The notes: a model not told the origin generated them from the sequence alone. Shown: positions 17,085 through 26,507, numbered from the stretch's first letter. The stretch: 61,677 nt of DNA from Rhodobacterales bacterium (GCA_030540655.1 JAUNVT010000005.1:1-61677), one strand, 5' to 3'. Numbers and translations are program-made.

Positions 17085-19097
17085 TCAGGCCGCCAGTCCG
17101 CGCCCTTTCAGCAGCGCCTCGACCCCCGGCAACCTGCCGCGAAACGCCAGATAAAGCGCTTCGGCATCCGCCGATCCGCCGCGCGACAGGATGTGATGCT
17201 CCAGCGCGCGGGCGCGGCTGGGATCGAATGCACCGCCCGCCTCCTCGAAGGAAGCAAACGCATCCGCGTCCATCACCTCGGACCACATGTAGCTGTAATA
17301 GCCTGAACTGTAGCCGTCGCCGGAAAAGACATGCGCAAATTGCGGGGTGGCATGGCGCATGGTAATGGCGGCGGGCATACCGATCTGCGCCAGCATCTCG
17401 GCCTGCCGCTGCATGGGGTCGGCAGGCGGCGCACCTTCGTGAAAGCTCAGATCAACCAGGGCGGAGGCGACATATTCCACCGTCTGGAAACCCATGTCGA
17501 ACGTGGCCGCGGCCAGCACCTTTTCCAGAAGTTTCTGAGGCATCGGCGCGCCGGTATCGGCATGGGTGGCGAATTCGGCCAACACTTCAGGCACTTCCAG
17601 CCAATGCTCATAAAGCTGGCTGGGCAATTCGACGAAATCGCGAGCGACGGATGTGCCACTGACGCTTTCATAGGTCACGTCCGACAGCATCTGGTGCAGC
17701 GCGTGGCCAAATTCATGAAAGAGCGTCCGCGCGTCATCATAGCTGAGCAGCGCGGGAGCACCCTTGGCAAAATTGCAGACGTTGATGACGACGGGCCCCT
17801 GTCGCACGGGAAATTTCGCCTGCGAGCGCATCGCGCTGCACCAGGCACCCGATCGTTTGGACGCGCGAGCGAAGTAATCTCCGATAAAGACGGCCACATG
17901 CGCGCCATCGCGTGTGACCTCCCACGCGCGGCAATCGGGATGATAGAGCGGCAGATCGACCGGCTTGAATTCCAGCCCGAACAGGCGGTTCGCGCAGGCG
18001 AATGCCGCCTCGATCATGCGGTCCAGTTGCAGATAGGGCTTCAATTCCGCCTCATCCAGATCATGCTCCTCCTGCCTGCGCTTCTCCGCGTAATAACGCC
18101 AATCCCATGGGGCCAGATCGTCGTTGATGCCGTCCTTGTGCATCATATCCGCCAGCACTCTGGCGTCGCGGTCGGCCTGCGCCTTGGCCGGTACCCAGAC
18201 CTGCATCAGCAGATCGCGCACGGCGGCGGGCGTCTTGGCCATCTCCGTCTCCAGCTTGAAGTCGGCAAAGCTGTCGTAGCCCAGAAGTTCGGCGCGTTCG
18301 GCCCGCAGCGCCAGCGTTTCGGCGGCAATCGCGCGGTTATCGGTCGCGCCGCCATTCGCGCCCCGGGCGGTCCATGCATCGAACGCCTGTTTGCGCAGAT
18401 CGCGGCGCGGGGAGAATTGCAGGAAGGGCACGATCAGCGACCGCGACAGGGTGATGACAGGCCCCTCCAGCCCCGCCTCGGCACCAGCAGCGCGCGCCGC
18501 CCGAATCAGGAAATCCGGCAATCCCTCCAGATCGTTCTCGACCAGCTCCATCCGCCAGCCTGCCTCATCCGCCAGAAGGTTCTGGGTGAAAGCCGTGCCC
18601 AGCTCTGCCAGACGGGACATGATCGCCTGCATCCGCGCCTCCTGCGCGCCACTGAGCGCGGCACCGTGGCGCAGGAAATTGCGATGCGCCAGCATCAGCA
18701 CACGCGCCTGCTCATCGGTAAGATCCAGATCATCGCGCTGATCCCACAGCGCCGCGATCCGCGCAAAAAGAGGTTTCTGCGCATAGACCCATGAGGAATA
18801 GGCGGCCAGTTTCGGCGCGAATTCGCGCTGTAATGCCTGGCGGGCCGGATTGCTGTCAGCGCCCGCGACCGTGTAGAAAACGCTCAGCACCCGGTCCAGC
18901 GCCTTGCCGGACGCCTCCAGCGCCTCGATGGTGTTGGCAAAGCTCGGCGGCTCGGCAGTGTCAGCGATTGCGCTGATCTCGGTCCTGGCCAGCGCCAGCG
19001 CCGCGTCCAGAGCGGGGGCGAAATCATCGTCGCTGATGCGATTGAACGGGGCGATGGCAAAAGGCGTATTCCATTCGTCCAAGAGAGGGTTGGTCAT
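17085..19097 (-). CDS. dcp: M3 family oligopeptidase (Dcp/OpdA type)
   Basis: A 670-residue zinc metallopeptidase that degrades short peptides in the cytoplasm. The zinc motif is H461-E-F-G-H465 in LFHEFGHALHQML, with the downstream third-ligand region near FVELPSQLYEHW. The GYSSGYYSYMWSEVMDADAFASF stretch is typical of Dcp and oligopeptidase A. No signal peptide is present. The ATG at 19097 overlaps the MoeB-like stop by 4 bp. Dipeptidyl carboxypeptidase or oligopeptidase A activity cannot be told apart by eye. Confidence 0.93.
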   Translation of the reverse strand: MTNPLLDEWNTPFAIAPFNRISDDDFAPALDAALALARTEISAIADTAEPPSFANTIEALEASGKALDRVLSVFYTVAGADSNPARQALQREFAPKLAAYSSWVYAQKPLFARIAALWDQRDDLDLTDEQARVLMLAHRNFLRHGAALSGAQEARMQAIMSRLAELGTAFTQNLLADEAGWRMELVENDLEGLPDFLIRAARAAGAEAGLEGPVITLSRSLIVPFLQFSPRRDLRKQAFDAWTARGANGGATDNRAIAAETLALRAERAELLGYDSFADFKLETEMAKTPAAVRDLLMQVWVPAKAQADRDARVLADMMHKDGINDDLAPWDWRYYAEKRRQEEHDLDEAELKPYLQLDRMIEAAFACANRLFGLEFKPVDLPLYHPDCRAWEVTRDGAHVAVFIGDYFARASKRSGAWCSAMRSQAKFPVRQGPVVINVCNFAKGAPALLSYDDARTLFHEFGHALHQMLSDVTYESVSGTSVARDFVELPSQLYEHWLEVPEVLAEFATHADTGAPMPQKLLEKVLAAATFDMGFQTVEYVASALVDLSFHEGAPPADPMQRQAEMLAQIGMPAAITMRHATPQFAHVFSGDGYSSGYYSYMWSEVMDADAFASFEEAGGAFDPSRARALEHHILSRGGSADAEALYLAFRGRLPGVEALLKGRGLAA

Positions 19098-20140
19098 GAT
19101 GTCTCCTTCGTGCCGCAGACGGCGCAATCCGCGCGGCGTTTGATGGTGATGCGGCGCGCATCGGCGTAAAGCGCGTCATAGATGAGCAGCGTGCCGCGCA
19201 GGGGCGCCCCCGCCCCCGTGATCAGCTTGATCGCTTCGCCCGCCATCATCGCGCCGATGACGCCGGGCAGCGGTCCCATCACCCCCGCCTCGGCGCAGGA
19301 CGGAGCCAGCCCTGCGGCGGGAATGTCCGGAAAGATGCAGGCATAGCAGGGCGCGCCGCGCGCGGGGTCAAACACGCTCAGCTGCCCCTCCCACTGGGTG
19401 AGCGCGCCCGAAATCAGCGGCTTGCGGGTGGCAACCGCGGTGCGGTTGACCAGATGGCGCGTGGCGAAATTATCGGTGCCATCCAGAATGATATCGTAGT
19501 CCTCAAAAAGATCGGTCGCTATCTGGTCGTCCAGCCGCCGCGCGTAGGGGCGCACCGTGACATGGGGGTTGAGCGCGCGCAGGGCGGCGGCGGCGGAATG
19601 CACCTTTGGCATGCCGATATCCGCATCGCGGTGAATCACCTGGCGCTGAAGATTGGACAGATCCACCACGTCATCGTCGATCACGCCGATGGTGCCCACG
19701 CCCGCCGCCCCCAGATAGCTCATCACCGGCGATCCCAGACCGCCCGCCCCGATCACCAGAACGCTGGCCTCTTTCAGCGCCTTCTGCCCCGGCCCGCCAA
19801 CCTCCCGCAGCATGATGTGCCGCGCGTAGCGTTCCAGTTCTGCCTCCGAAAAGGCGCCGCTGCGTGCCGGTGGCGCACGCCGCATCTCGGCACGGCGGCG
19901 CATACGGAGGAGCCCGGCGCGATAAATGAGGACGAGCGCCGCAAACCCGCCGAGCAAAAGCCAGGGCGCGGCGCTGCCGCCGGTCGCCACCCGCAGCGGT
20001 GCGCCCACGGGCAGCAGCAGATGCAGCAGCACCACGCCCAGCCACAAGCACCCGATCATCGTCCAGCGCAGCCGTGCGGGCGTGCCCAGCAGCGCCCCCA
20101 GACCCCAAAGAGCGGCGGCCAGAATGAGAACCATCACCAT
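19094..20140 (-). CDS. moeB: HesA/MoeB/ThiF-family adenylyltransferase with N-terminal membrane anchor
   Basis: A 348-residue E1-like enzyme that adenylates the C-terminal Gly-Gly of a ubiquitin-like sulfur carrier (MoaD or ThiS). The catalytic half has GAGGLGSPVMSYLG, the DDDVVDLSNLQRQ loop, DGTDNFATR, and zinc Cys pairs in CYACIF and CAVCG. Unusually, residues 1-78 hold three hydrophobic helices, so the enzyme is membrane-bound. No rhodanese domain follows. It is coupled to dut and the M3 peptidase by short overlaps. Confidence 0.88.
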   Translation of the reverse strand: MVMVLILAAALWGLGALLGTPARLRWTMIGCLWLGVVLLHLLLPVGAPLRVATGGSAAPWLLLGGFAALVLIYRAGLLRMRRRAEMRRAPPARSGAFSEAELERYARHIMLREVGGPGQKALKEASVLVIGAGGLGSPVMSYLGAAGVGTIGVIDDDVVDLSNLQRQVIHRDADIGMPKVHSAAAALRALNPHVTVRPYARRLDDQIATDLFEDYDIILDGTDNFATRHLVNRTAVATRKPLISGALTQWEGQLSVFDPARGAPCYACIFPDIPAAGLAPSCAEAGVMGPLPGVIGAMMAGEAIKLITGAGAPLRGTLLIYDALYADARRITIKRRADCAVCGTKETS

Positions 20141-20598
20141 CAGCGGGCTCCGGTCGAGCCGAAGCCCCCCGCCCCGCGCGCGGTCGGCGTATGGAACTCC
20201 TCGACCAGATCAAAGACCGGCCGGACGATTGGAACAAAGATCATCTGGCCAATGCGCTCTCCGGGGTGCAATTCGATCGGCGGCATACCCGGTGGGTTGC
20301 GGTTCCAGACGCTGATCAGGATCTCGCCGGTATAATCAGGATCGATCAGCCCGACGGTATTGCCCAGTACCAGCCCCTTCTTGTGCCCAAGGCCGGATCT
20401 GGGCAGGACCAGACCCGCCAGCGCCATATTATCAAACCTCAGCGCCATGCCGGACGGCACCAGACGCGCCGGCTGCCCGGCCGCGACATGAAGAACGCCG
20501 TCGAGACAGGCGAAAAGGTCTATTCCCGCCGCGCCTTCGGTCTGAAATGCAGGAAGTCCCCACTCAAACAAGCGCGCGTCCAGAACCTTGATCTGCAT
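20140..20598 (-). CDS. dut: dUTP diphosphatase
   Basis: Dut hydrolyses dUTP to dUMP, preventing uracil incorporation and feeding dTMP synthesis. The 152-residue trimeric-type enzyme shows motif 1 (AAGIDLFAC), motif 2 (PRSGLGHKKG), motif 3 (GLIDPDYTGEI), motif 4 (PGERIGQMIF) and the Gly-rich C-terminal arm motif 5 (RGAGGFGSTG). Its stop shares a base with the start of the MoeB-like gene (TGATG). Confidence 0.96.
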   Translation of the reverse strand: MQIKVLDARLFEWGLPAFQTEGAAGIDLFACLDGVLHVAAGQPARLVPSGMALRFDNMALAGLVLPRSGLGHKKGLVLGNTVGLIDPDYTGEILISVWNRNPPGMPPIELHPGERIGQMIFVPIVRPVFDLVEEFHTPTARGAGGFGSTGAR

Positions 20599-20742
20599 CT
20601 GTGCCCTCCAACGGCTGCGTCCGCAGTCATATGGGGCCAGCCCGCAAATTTCAATCGACGCTGAGGAATGGCCGTGGAGCGATCAGAGCCAGTTTTACCT
20701 CCGGCAGATCGTGAATTCAGGAAATTTTTCGCAACACAGGCG

Positions 20743-22497
20743 TCAGTTTTCGGGAAAGAGTTGCATTCCGCCAACCTCCAGCACGGTGCGCGGTGCGGGA
20801 ACCAGGCGGAACTCGCCCGCCAGAATCTCCCTGATCACGGTGCTGGAGGCATAGGGATAATTGCCGGCGCGGATATCACGCGGCGATCCCTGCACGATCA
20901 GACGGCCCTCGTGCAGCCGGTAGGCCACCAATCTGGCGGCATCCTCGGCGGTCGCATAAAAGCCGATGGCGCGATCCGCCGTCTCGGTCGGCTCGAACGG
21001 TGCGATCACGATGACACAGCCGGGACGCCCCCCTGTCAGGCGGCGGCTGCATGCTTCCCGAATCCGGCGGCGCTCTTCCGGGTCCAGCCCTTCCAGCGCG
21101 CCGGGCGGCAGAGTGCTGCCCTCGGGGCGAAGGGGAACGACGCCGTCCAGCGAAGTGGTGTCGTCAGAGGCATGCCGTTCAGAGTAGTCCCACCTGCTCG
21201 GCGCCAGTCGCGCATGGCTGATCTGAGCAAGCATATCCTCATCTCCGGCCGCCTTCGCCGCCGCTTTAAGCCGGTTCAGACCGCGTTGGCCCGCGATGCC
21301 CCACTCATGCGCCATTTCCCACAAAGGCAGGTCCTCATGCGCCGCGCCCGCCTGCGCGCGCGAAATCTGGCTGGCCGTCGACAGACGTTCAGGGTTCAGA
21401 AGAGGCGTCAGCCACAGCACCGAGATCGCCAATGTCGCGAGCGCCATCCACTTGTTCACACCGCGCTGATGGCGGCGCCAGTTACCTTGCGTAACCAGCG
21501 CAGCGGCATAGGCCAGCGCATAGGCCAGTGCCACGCCCGCCGCAATGCCCGCCGCAATCCGGTTCGGCGTCAGCCCATGCTGATCCACCCGCAGCCAGAC
21601 CGCCCAGAGCGCCAGTGCGGCGGGAACCGGCAGCAGCCCGCTCAGCACACGCGTGGCCAGCAACATGCCCCTGCCCTGCACCGACATCCCATCATCACGG
21701 TGAATCGCCGTGGTGATCAGCGTGACGCCCGCCAGCGTCACCGCAATCAGCGTGGCTGCGGCCGAGAACTGACCAAAAAGATTGGCAAGCCCGCGCAGCG
21801 GCAATGCCGCGATGAAAACGGCCAGCACCAGCAGCAGCGCGGGCAGAAGAGCCCGCAGCAGTTGAATTGCCAGAAACGGCGACACATAGTCGCGCAGCTC
21901 GTGCACGATGGAGAGGCCAAGGCCCAGCGCGATACCGGTGACAAGGTAGGGAACAGGGGCCAGAGCGATGAGATCCTTGATGATGCCGATGTTCACAAGG
22001 CCGAGAAGCTGATCCGACAGAAGCAGCACCAGCCAGACCACGCCGGCGAAAAGCCAGCCTGCCGCTACACGCACCACCAGATTCCACGCGGCATCGAACA
22101 GCGCGCCATAATGGCGCCATCCCCCGCGCCGATGCAGCGCCGCGATGACAAAGGGCGCCCCGATCGCCAGAAGATAAAGAAAGGCGCCGCTGCCATAGCC
22201 GCGATCCATGAATGCAGCGGCAGTGTTGTAACGAAAGCTGGCCCATAGCAGCAGCAGCGCGGCAGGCAAGGCCATCGCCAGCGCCGCAACCGCGGCCCGC
22301 ACCGCGCTCACCGGCCCCAAAAGCGCCGCCAGAATGCCGAAGAACCCAAAACCGGCGGCACTGATGAGCAACATCATACGCGCGTTCGGCATCACATCCG
22401 GCAACACGTCCCCCAATGCCCAGACCGAAAGACCTGCAATTGCACCGATAAGCATATAGACCAGCCGCATCGGCAAGGTTCCGGGCCGTGGCAGCAT
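20743..22497 (-). CDS. DUF4153 polytopic membrane protein
   Basis: A 584-residue protein with about eleven to twelve hydrophobic helices over residues 10-390 and a soluble C-terminal region of about 190 residues. It matches the DUF4153 family, often annotated as a putative membrane protein of unknown role. I start at the ATG at 22497, which has GGAG eight bases before it; the longer in-frame extension would run back into the TPP riboswitch region of the divergent operon. The soluble tail has no motif I recognise. Confidence 0.8.
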   Translation of the reverse strand: MLPRPGTLPMRLVYMLIGAIAGLSVWALGDVLPDVMPNARMMLLISAAGFGFFGILAALLGPVSAVRAAVAALAMALPAALLLLWASFRYNTAAAFMDRGYGSGAFLYLLAIGAPFVIAALHRRGGWRHYGALFDAAWNLVVRVAAGWLFAGVVWLVLLLSDQLLGLVNIGIIKDLIALAPVPYLVTGIALGLGLSIVHELRDYVSPFLAIQLLRALLPALLLVLAVFIAALPLRGLANLFGQFSAAATLIAVTLAGVTLITTAIHRDDGMSVQGRGMLLATRVLSGLLPVPAALALWAVWLRVDQHGLTPNRIAAGIAAGVALAYALAYAAALVTQGNWRRHQRGVNKWMALATLAISVLWLTPLLNPERLSTASQISRAQAGAAHEDLPLWEMAHEWGIAGQRGLNRLKAAAKAAGDEDMLAQISHARLAPSRWDYSERHASDDTTSLDGVVPLRPEGSTLPPGALEGLDPEERRRIREACSRRLTGGRPGCVIVIAPFEPTETADRAIGFYATAEDAARLVAYRLHEGRLIVQGSPRDIRAGNYPYASSTVIREILAGEFRLVPAPRTVLEVGGMQLFPEN

Positions 22498-22632
22498 GGG
22501 GATTACTCCGCGAGGTGTCCTGGGTATCATCGGGCGCAACCTATCGCCTTTCACGGCCAAGCTGAACGGGTGAATTTGCAAGCCATGCGCCGCTTGCAAG
22601 CCTATCCCGGCCTTGGTAGGGTTCCGGCATCC

Positions 22633-22716
22633 GTTGGGGTGCTCCGTAATGCCGGGGCTGAGAGGCAATGCGCCGACCCATCGAACCTGATCCGGTCAGT
22701 ACCGGCGGAGGGAACG
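22633..22716 (+). ncRNA. TPP riboswitch (THI element)
   Basis: The conserved TPP aptamer core is present in order: GGGGTGC near 22635, GGGCTGAGA near 22655, then GAACCTGATCCGGTCAGTACC and GCGGAGGGAACG ending near 22716. It lies on the plus strand, 83 bp before thiY, and would repress the thiY-tenA-thiZ-thiX operon when thiamin diphosphate is plentiful. A direct repeat of TTGCAAGCC (22576 and 22594) lies just upstream and may hold the promoter. Confidence 0.95.
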
Positions 22717-22779
22717 GAGTTTGCCCAAGGCCCGCATGGCCCGGTGCCCATTTTCCGCTCAATCTGTCGGCCCTGCCCT

Positions 22780-22792
22780 TCCTGGCCAAGGA
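22780..22792 (+). promoter_or_regulatory. Candidate SD-sequestering hairpin of the thi leader
   Basis: TCCT (22780-22783) can pair with AGGA (22789-22792) inside the thiY Shine-Dalgarno AAGGAG across a GGCCA loop. No terminator with a U-run lies between aptamer and gene, so translation-level control is the more likely mode. Confidence 0.45.
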
Positions 22793-22798
22793 GCCGAT

Positions 22799-23752
22799 AT
22801 GAAAACCCTCGCCCTCGCCGCCTTTATAAGCATTGTTACATCGACCCCCTCTATTGCTCAGGACAAGATGACCGTTGTGCTGGACTGGTTCGTCAACCCC
22901 AATCACGGTCCCATCATCATTGCGCAGGAGCAGGGGTATTTTGCCGATGAGGGGCTTTCGGTGGAGATCGTCGCACCCGCCGATGCCTCGGCCCCGCCCA
23001 AGATGGTGGCGGCGGGCCAGGTCGACCTGGCGCTGTCCTACCAGCCGCAACTGCACCTTCAGGTGGCCGAGGGTCTGCCGCTGATCCGCGTCGGCACGCT
23101 GATCGCCAGCCCGCTGAACTGCCTTCTGGTGCTGAAGGACGGACCCATCAAACAGATTGCCGATCTGAAGGGCCACAAGATCGGCTTTTCCGTCGCGGGT
23201 GTCGAGGAGGCGCTGCTGACCGCGATCCTGAATGCGCAGGGCGTGGCGCTGGACGACGTGGAGATGATCAACGTCAACTGGGCGCTCAGCCCTGCTGTCA
23301 TGTCCGGGCAGGTGGATGCGGTGATCGGCGCCTACCGCAATTTTGAACTGACGCAGATGGATATCGAAGGTTCCCCCGGCACCTGTTTCTTCATCGAAGA
23401 GGCCGGCATTCCCCCCTATGACGAACTGATCTTTGTCGCCAATCCCGAAACAATGGACACAGCCCTCCTCACGCGGTTCCTGCGCGCGACCGGCAGGGCC
23501 ACGCAATATATTGTCAACCACCCCGAAGATAGCTGGACTATTTTCAAATCCACCTCGCCCGAGTTGGACGATGCGCTGAATGCTCAGGCCTGGGTGGATA
23601 CGATCCCCCGTTTTGCCCTGCGCCCCGCCGCCTTCGACGCCGCCCGCTATGCCGATTTCGAGCGGTTTCTGGAGGATGCAGGCCTGATCGACGACGCGCT
23701 GCCGGTATCGCAACTTGCCCTCGATCCGGGCGCGGAAGAGGAGGCGCAGTGA
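22799..23752 (+). CDS. thiY: Thiamin pyrimidine precursor ABC transporter, substrate-binding protein
   Basis: A 317-residue periplasmic binding protein of the NMT1/THI5-like family with a signal peptide (residues 1-20, ending TPSIAQ). It begins its mature part with VLDWFVNPNHGPIIIAQEQGYF, the typical pyrimidine-binding lobe start. ThiY binds formylaminopyrimidine, a thiamin breakdown product. The TPP riboswitch upstream and the coupled tenA, ATPase and permease genes support this strongly. The ATG at 22799 has AAGGAG five bases before it. Confidence 0.93.
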   Translation: MKTLALAAFISIVTSTPSIAQDKMTVVLDWFVNPNHGPIIIAQEQGYFADEGLSVEIVAPADASAPPKMVAAGQVDLALSYQPQLHLQVAEGLPLIRVGTLIASPLNCLLVLKDGPIKQIADLKGHKIGFSVAGVEEALLTAILNAQGVALDDVEMINVNWALSPAVMSGQVDAVIGAYRNFELTQMDIEGSPGTCFFIEEAGIPPYDELIFVANPETMDTALLTRFLRATGRATQYIVNHPEDSWTIFKSTSPELDDALNAQAWVDTIPRFALRPAAFDAARYADFERFLEDAGLIDDALPVSQLALDPGAEEEAQ

Positions 23753-24420
23753 TGTACGGCTCAACCTTTACCGAATGGCGGAGCGAGGCCGCAGAAGAGT
23801 GGCACCGCTTTACCCATCACCCCTTTGTCGAAGGGTTGCGCGATGGCAGCCTGCCGCGCCAAGCCTTTCTGAACTATCTTATTCAGGATTACGTGTTCCT
23901 CATCCATTTTTCGCGGGCCTGGGCGCTGGCGGTGGTGAAGGCGGAAACGGTCGAGGAAATGCGCTTTGCCACCGATACGCTCGATGCGCTGCTGAACGGC
24001 GAAATCGCGCTGCATGTCGCCACCTGCACGCGCGAGGGGATTGACGAGGCGACGCTGTTCGCCGCGCCCGAGGCGGTGCAGAACATCGCCTATACACGCT
24101 ATGTGCTGGATGCGGGCCATTCGGGTGATTTTCTGGACCTGCTGGCGGCGCTCGCCCCTTGCGTGCTGGGCTATGGAGAAATTGGGCTGCGTCTGGCGGC
24201 GGGCCGGGGCAATACGCCCTATGACGAATGGATCGACACCTATGCCGGGCACGATTTCCAGAAGGCCTGCCGCGATGCGGGCGCGTTGATCGACAGGGCA
24301 GTGGCCCGGCGGCTGGGCCCTTCGCCGCAGGACAGCCCGCGCTGGGCCACGCTCTCGCGGCGATTCGCGACAGCCGTGCGGCTGGAAATCGGGTTCTGGG
24401 ACATGGGCTTGCAGGGATGA
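23752..24420 (+). CDS. tenA: Aminopyrimidine aminohydrolase TenA (thiaminase II)
   Basis: TenA deaminates aminopyrimidine from degraded thiamin to HMP for reuse. The 222-residue protein is all-helical; the catalytic Cys is in LAPCVLGYGEIG and the catalytic Glu region near the C-terminus is LEIGFWDM. The TenA_C-type active-site Cys is therefore intact. The start may be ATG at 23752 or the overlapping GTG at 23749; both couple to the thiY stop. It sits between the transporter genes. Confidence 0.94.
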   Translation: MYGSTFTEWRSEAAEEWHRFTHHPFVEGLRDGSLPRQAFLNYLIQDYVFLIHFSRAWALAVVKAETVEEMRFATDTLDALLNGEIALHVATCTREGIDEATLFAAPEAVQNIAYTRYVLDAGHSGDFLDLLAALAPCVLGYGEIGLRLAAGRGNTPYDEWIDTYAGHDFQKACRDAGALIDRAVARRLGPSPQDSPRWATLSRRFATAVRLEIGFWDMGLQG

Positions 24421-25139
24421 CAGCGCCCGGCATCACGCTGGAGGGAGCCGTGGATATAGGCGGCGCGCCGCTGATTCCACAGATCCGGCTGGAGGTGGCG
24501 CAGGGCAAATGGACCTGTCTTCTTGGCCCGTCCGGTGTCGGCAAATCCACGCTTCTGCGGCTGATTGCGGGTATCGCGGACGAGGCGCACCTGACCGGTA
24601 CTCTCGCCGCCAGCGACAGCGGACCATTGGCCGGGCGCGTGGCGCTGATGGCGCAATCCGATCTGCTTCTGCCATGGCTGAGCGTGGCGCAAAACGTCGC
24701 TTTGGGCGCACGGCTGCGCGGCACGCCGCCCGACACTGCGCGCACCGCCAGTTTGCTGAGCGATGTGGGGCTGAGCGCCCATGCAGGCAAACGGCCCGCC
24801 ACCCTCTCTGGCGGGCAGCGGCAGCGCGCGGCACTGGCGCGCACGCTGATGGAGGACCGTCCCATCGTTTTGCTGGACGAGCCTTTTTCAGCGCTGGATG
24901 CGCGCACCCGCGCGCAGGTGCAGGATCTTACCGCGCGGCTCCTGGCGGGCCGCACTGTTCTGATGGTCACGCATGACCCCGCCGAAGCGGCGCGGCTGAG
25001 TGATGCGATCCTGATCCTTGATGCGAGCGGATTGCGCACCCGCCCCAGCCCGCCCGGTGCGCCACCCCGCGCGGTGGATGATGCGCAGGCCCTGCATACC
25101 CAAGGCGCTCTGCTGGCCGAACTGCGGGCGGGGCAATGA
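24417..25139 (+). CDS. thiZ: ABC transporter ATPase for thiamin pyrimidine precursor
   Basis: A 240-residue ABC ATPase. Walker A is GPSGVGKS at 37-44, the signature is LSGGQRQRAALARTL, Walker B is IVLLDEPFSALD and the H-loop is MVTHDPAEAARL. It energises uptake with ThiX and ThiY. ATGA overlaps join it to tenA and to thiX. The short sequence and lack of a regulatory C-terminal domain fit the taurine/nitrate-type importer subfamily. Confidence 0.93.
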   Translation: MTAPGITLEGAVDIGGAPLIPQIRLEVAQGKWTCLLGPSGVGKSTLLRLIAGIADEAHLTGTLAASDSGPLAGRVALMAQSDLLLPWLSVAQNVALGARLRGTPPDTARTASLLSDVGLSAHAGKRPATLSGGQRQRAALARTLMEDRPIVLLDEPFSALDARTRAQVQDLTARLLAGRTVLMVTHDPAEAARLSDAILILDASGLRTRPSPPGAPPRAVDDAQALHTQGALLAELRAGQ

Positions 25140-25873
25140 GGCGAGCAGGTAATATCATCGGCTCTGCGCTGGTTGCATTGGCGGCATGGCAGGCGCTGGT
25201 GATGCTGACGGGCGTGCCGCGTTTCATCCTGCCGGGTCCCGCGCTGGTGGCCGAAACGCTGTGGAACAGTCGCGCGCTGATCGCGCATCACACGATGATC
25301 ACCGGGATCGAGGTGCTGGCCGGCCTCGGGCTGGGCGCTGCCTTGGGTGGATTGACGGCCATCGCGCTGGCGGCATCGCCCGTCGCGCGCAGGCTGGTGC
25401 GACCGATGCTGATCTTCAGCCAGGCGGTGCCTGTCTTTGCCCTTGCGCCGATCCTGACGCTCTGGTTCGGCTATGGCATCGGATCGAAAATCGTGATGAC
25501 TCTCTTGGTGATCTATTTCCCCGTCACATCGGCCTTTTTCGATGCGCTGATGCGTACGCCGCAGGCGTGGATCGACATGGCGCGCCTCATGGGGGCAAGC
25601 CCCGCGCGCATCATGCGCAATATCCGCATCCCCGCCGCCCTGCCCGGCTTTGCGTCGGGGCTGAGGTTGGCTGCGGTCTATGCGCCCATCGGGGCGATCA
25701 TTGGTGAATGGGTCGGCGCGTCCAAGGGTCTGGGCTATCTGATGCTGCTGGCCAATGGCCGCGCCAAGACGGACCTGATGTTTGCCGCCCTGATAGTCTT
25801 GGCCGTCTGCACGGTCCTGCTTCACGCCGCCGTCGATCGGGCCTGCCGCGCGACTCTCGACAGAAATGCCTGA
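25136..25873 (+). CDS. thiX: ABC transporter permease for thiamin pyrimidine precursor
   Basis: A 245-residue permease of the BPD/SsuC type with about six transmembrane helices. The EAA loop for ATPase docking is ARLMGASPARIMRNIRIPAALPG near residues 150-172. It is the last gene of the riboswitch operon. It ends 12 bp from the convergent bioY stop. Confidence 0.92.
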   Translation: MRRAGNIIGSALVALAAWQALVMLTGVPRFILPGPALVAETLWNSRALIAHHTMITGIEVLAGLGLGAALGGLTAIALAASPVARRLVRPMLIFSQAVPVFALAPILTLWFGYGIGSKIVMTLLVIYFPVTSAFFDALMRTPQAWIDMARLMGASPARIMRNIRIPAALPGFASGLRLAAVYAPIGAIIGEWVGASKGLGYLMLLANGRAKTDLMFAALIVLAVCTVLLHAAVDRACRATLDRNA

Positions 25874-25885
25874 GGGCCGCCGCGC

Positions 25886-26428
25886 TCAGGCGCGCGACAG
25901 CACCGCGCGGGGCCGCGCACGATACAGCGCGGATGTGACCAGCCCCGCCAGCACCGCCTTGATCGCATCGCCCGGAATGAAGGCCGTGACCAGTAGCGCC
26001 GCTTCAGGCAGCGTCTTGCCCAGCACCTGCGCCATGCCGATGATACCAAACGCATAAAGCACAGCGCCCCCCACCGCGGCGCCCACGCCTGCCGCGAGGG
26101 CCAGCGGCGCGCGGCGCCAGCCTTGTGTGATCAGCCCCGCGACAAGTGCGGCAACCGGAAAGCCCACCACGAATCCACCGGTCGGCCCGAAGACGACGCC
26201 AAGACCCCCCTTGCCCCCCGACAAAAGCGGCAGCCCGAGGAAAACCAGCAACAGAAACAAAAGCACCGCCAGCGCGCCGCGCCGCGCGCCCAGCACCGTG
26301 CCGCACAGCATCACGCCCAGGGATTGCGCCGTAATCGGCACGCCAAAAGGCAGCATGACCGCCGGAATGATGCCAAGCGCGGCAATCAGCGCGGCAAAAA
26401 GCGCGACAAGGGCGATATTACGTTCCAT
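25886..26428 (-). CDS. bioY: Biotin ECF transporter S component BioY
   Basis: A 180-residue membrane protein with six helices that binds biotin. The BioY pattern includes VPITAQSLGVMLCGTVLGARRGALA and LGLPLLSGGKGGLGVVFGPTGGF. It works with BioM (ATPase) and BioN (T component) encoded just upstream on the same strand. AAGGAA precedes the ATG. A TTGCACTGCAA palindrome lies 32 bp upstream; no BioR-like TTATMKATAA site was seen. Confidence 0.95.
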   Translation of the reverse strand: MERNIALVALFAALIAALGIIPAVMLPFGVPITAQSLGVMLCGTVLGARRGALAVLLFLLLVFLGLPLLSGGKGGLGVVFGPTGGFVVGFPVAALVAGLITQGWRRAPLALAAGVGAAVGGAVLYAFGIIGMAQVLGKTLPEAALLVTAFIPGDAIKAVLAGLVTSALYRARPRAVLSRA

Positions 26429-26459
26429 GGGCAAGTTCCTTTTGGCAACCGGAGGACAG

Positions 26460-26470
26460 TTGCACTGCAA
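26460..26470. repeat. Short palindrome upstream of bioY
   Basis: TTGCACTGCAA is an 11-bp perfect inverted repeat in the 79-bp gap before bioY. It might be an operator, but no matching regulator is recognised. Confidence 0.25.
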
Positions 26471-26507
26471 ATGGCGGGCATGGCAATAGCGAAACGTGCG
26501 GCGCAGG

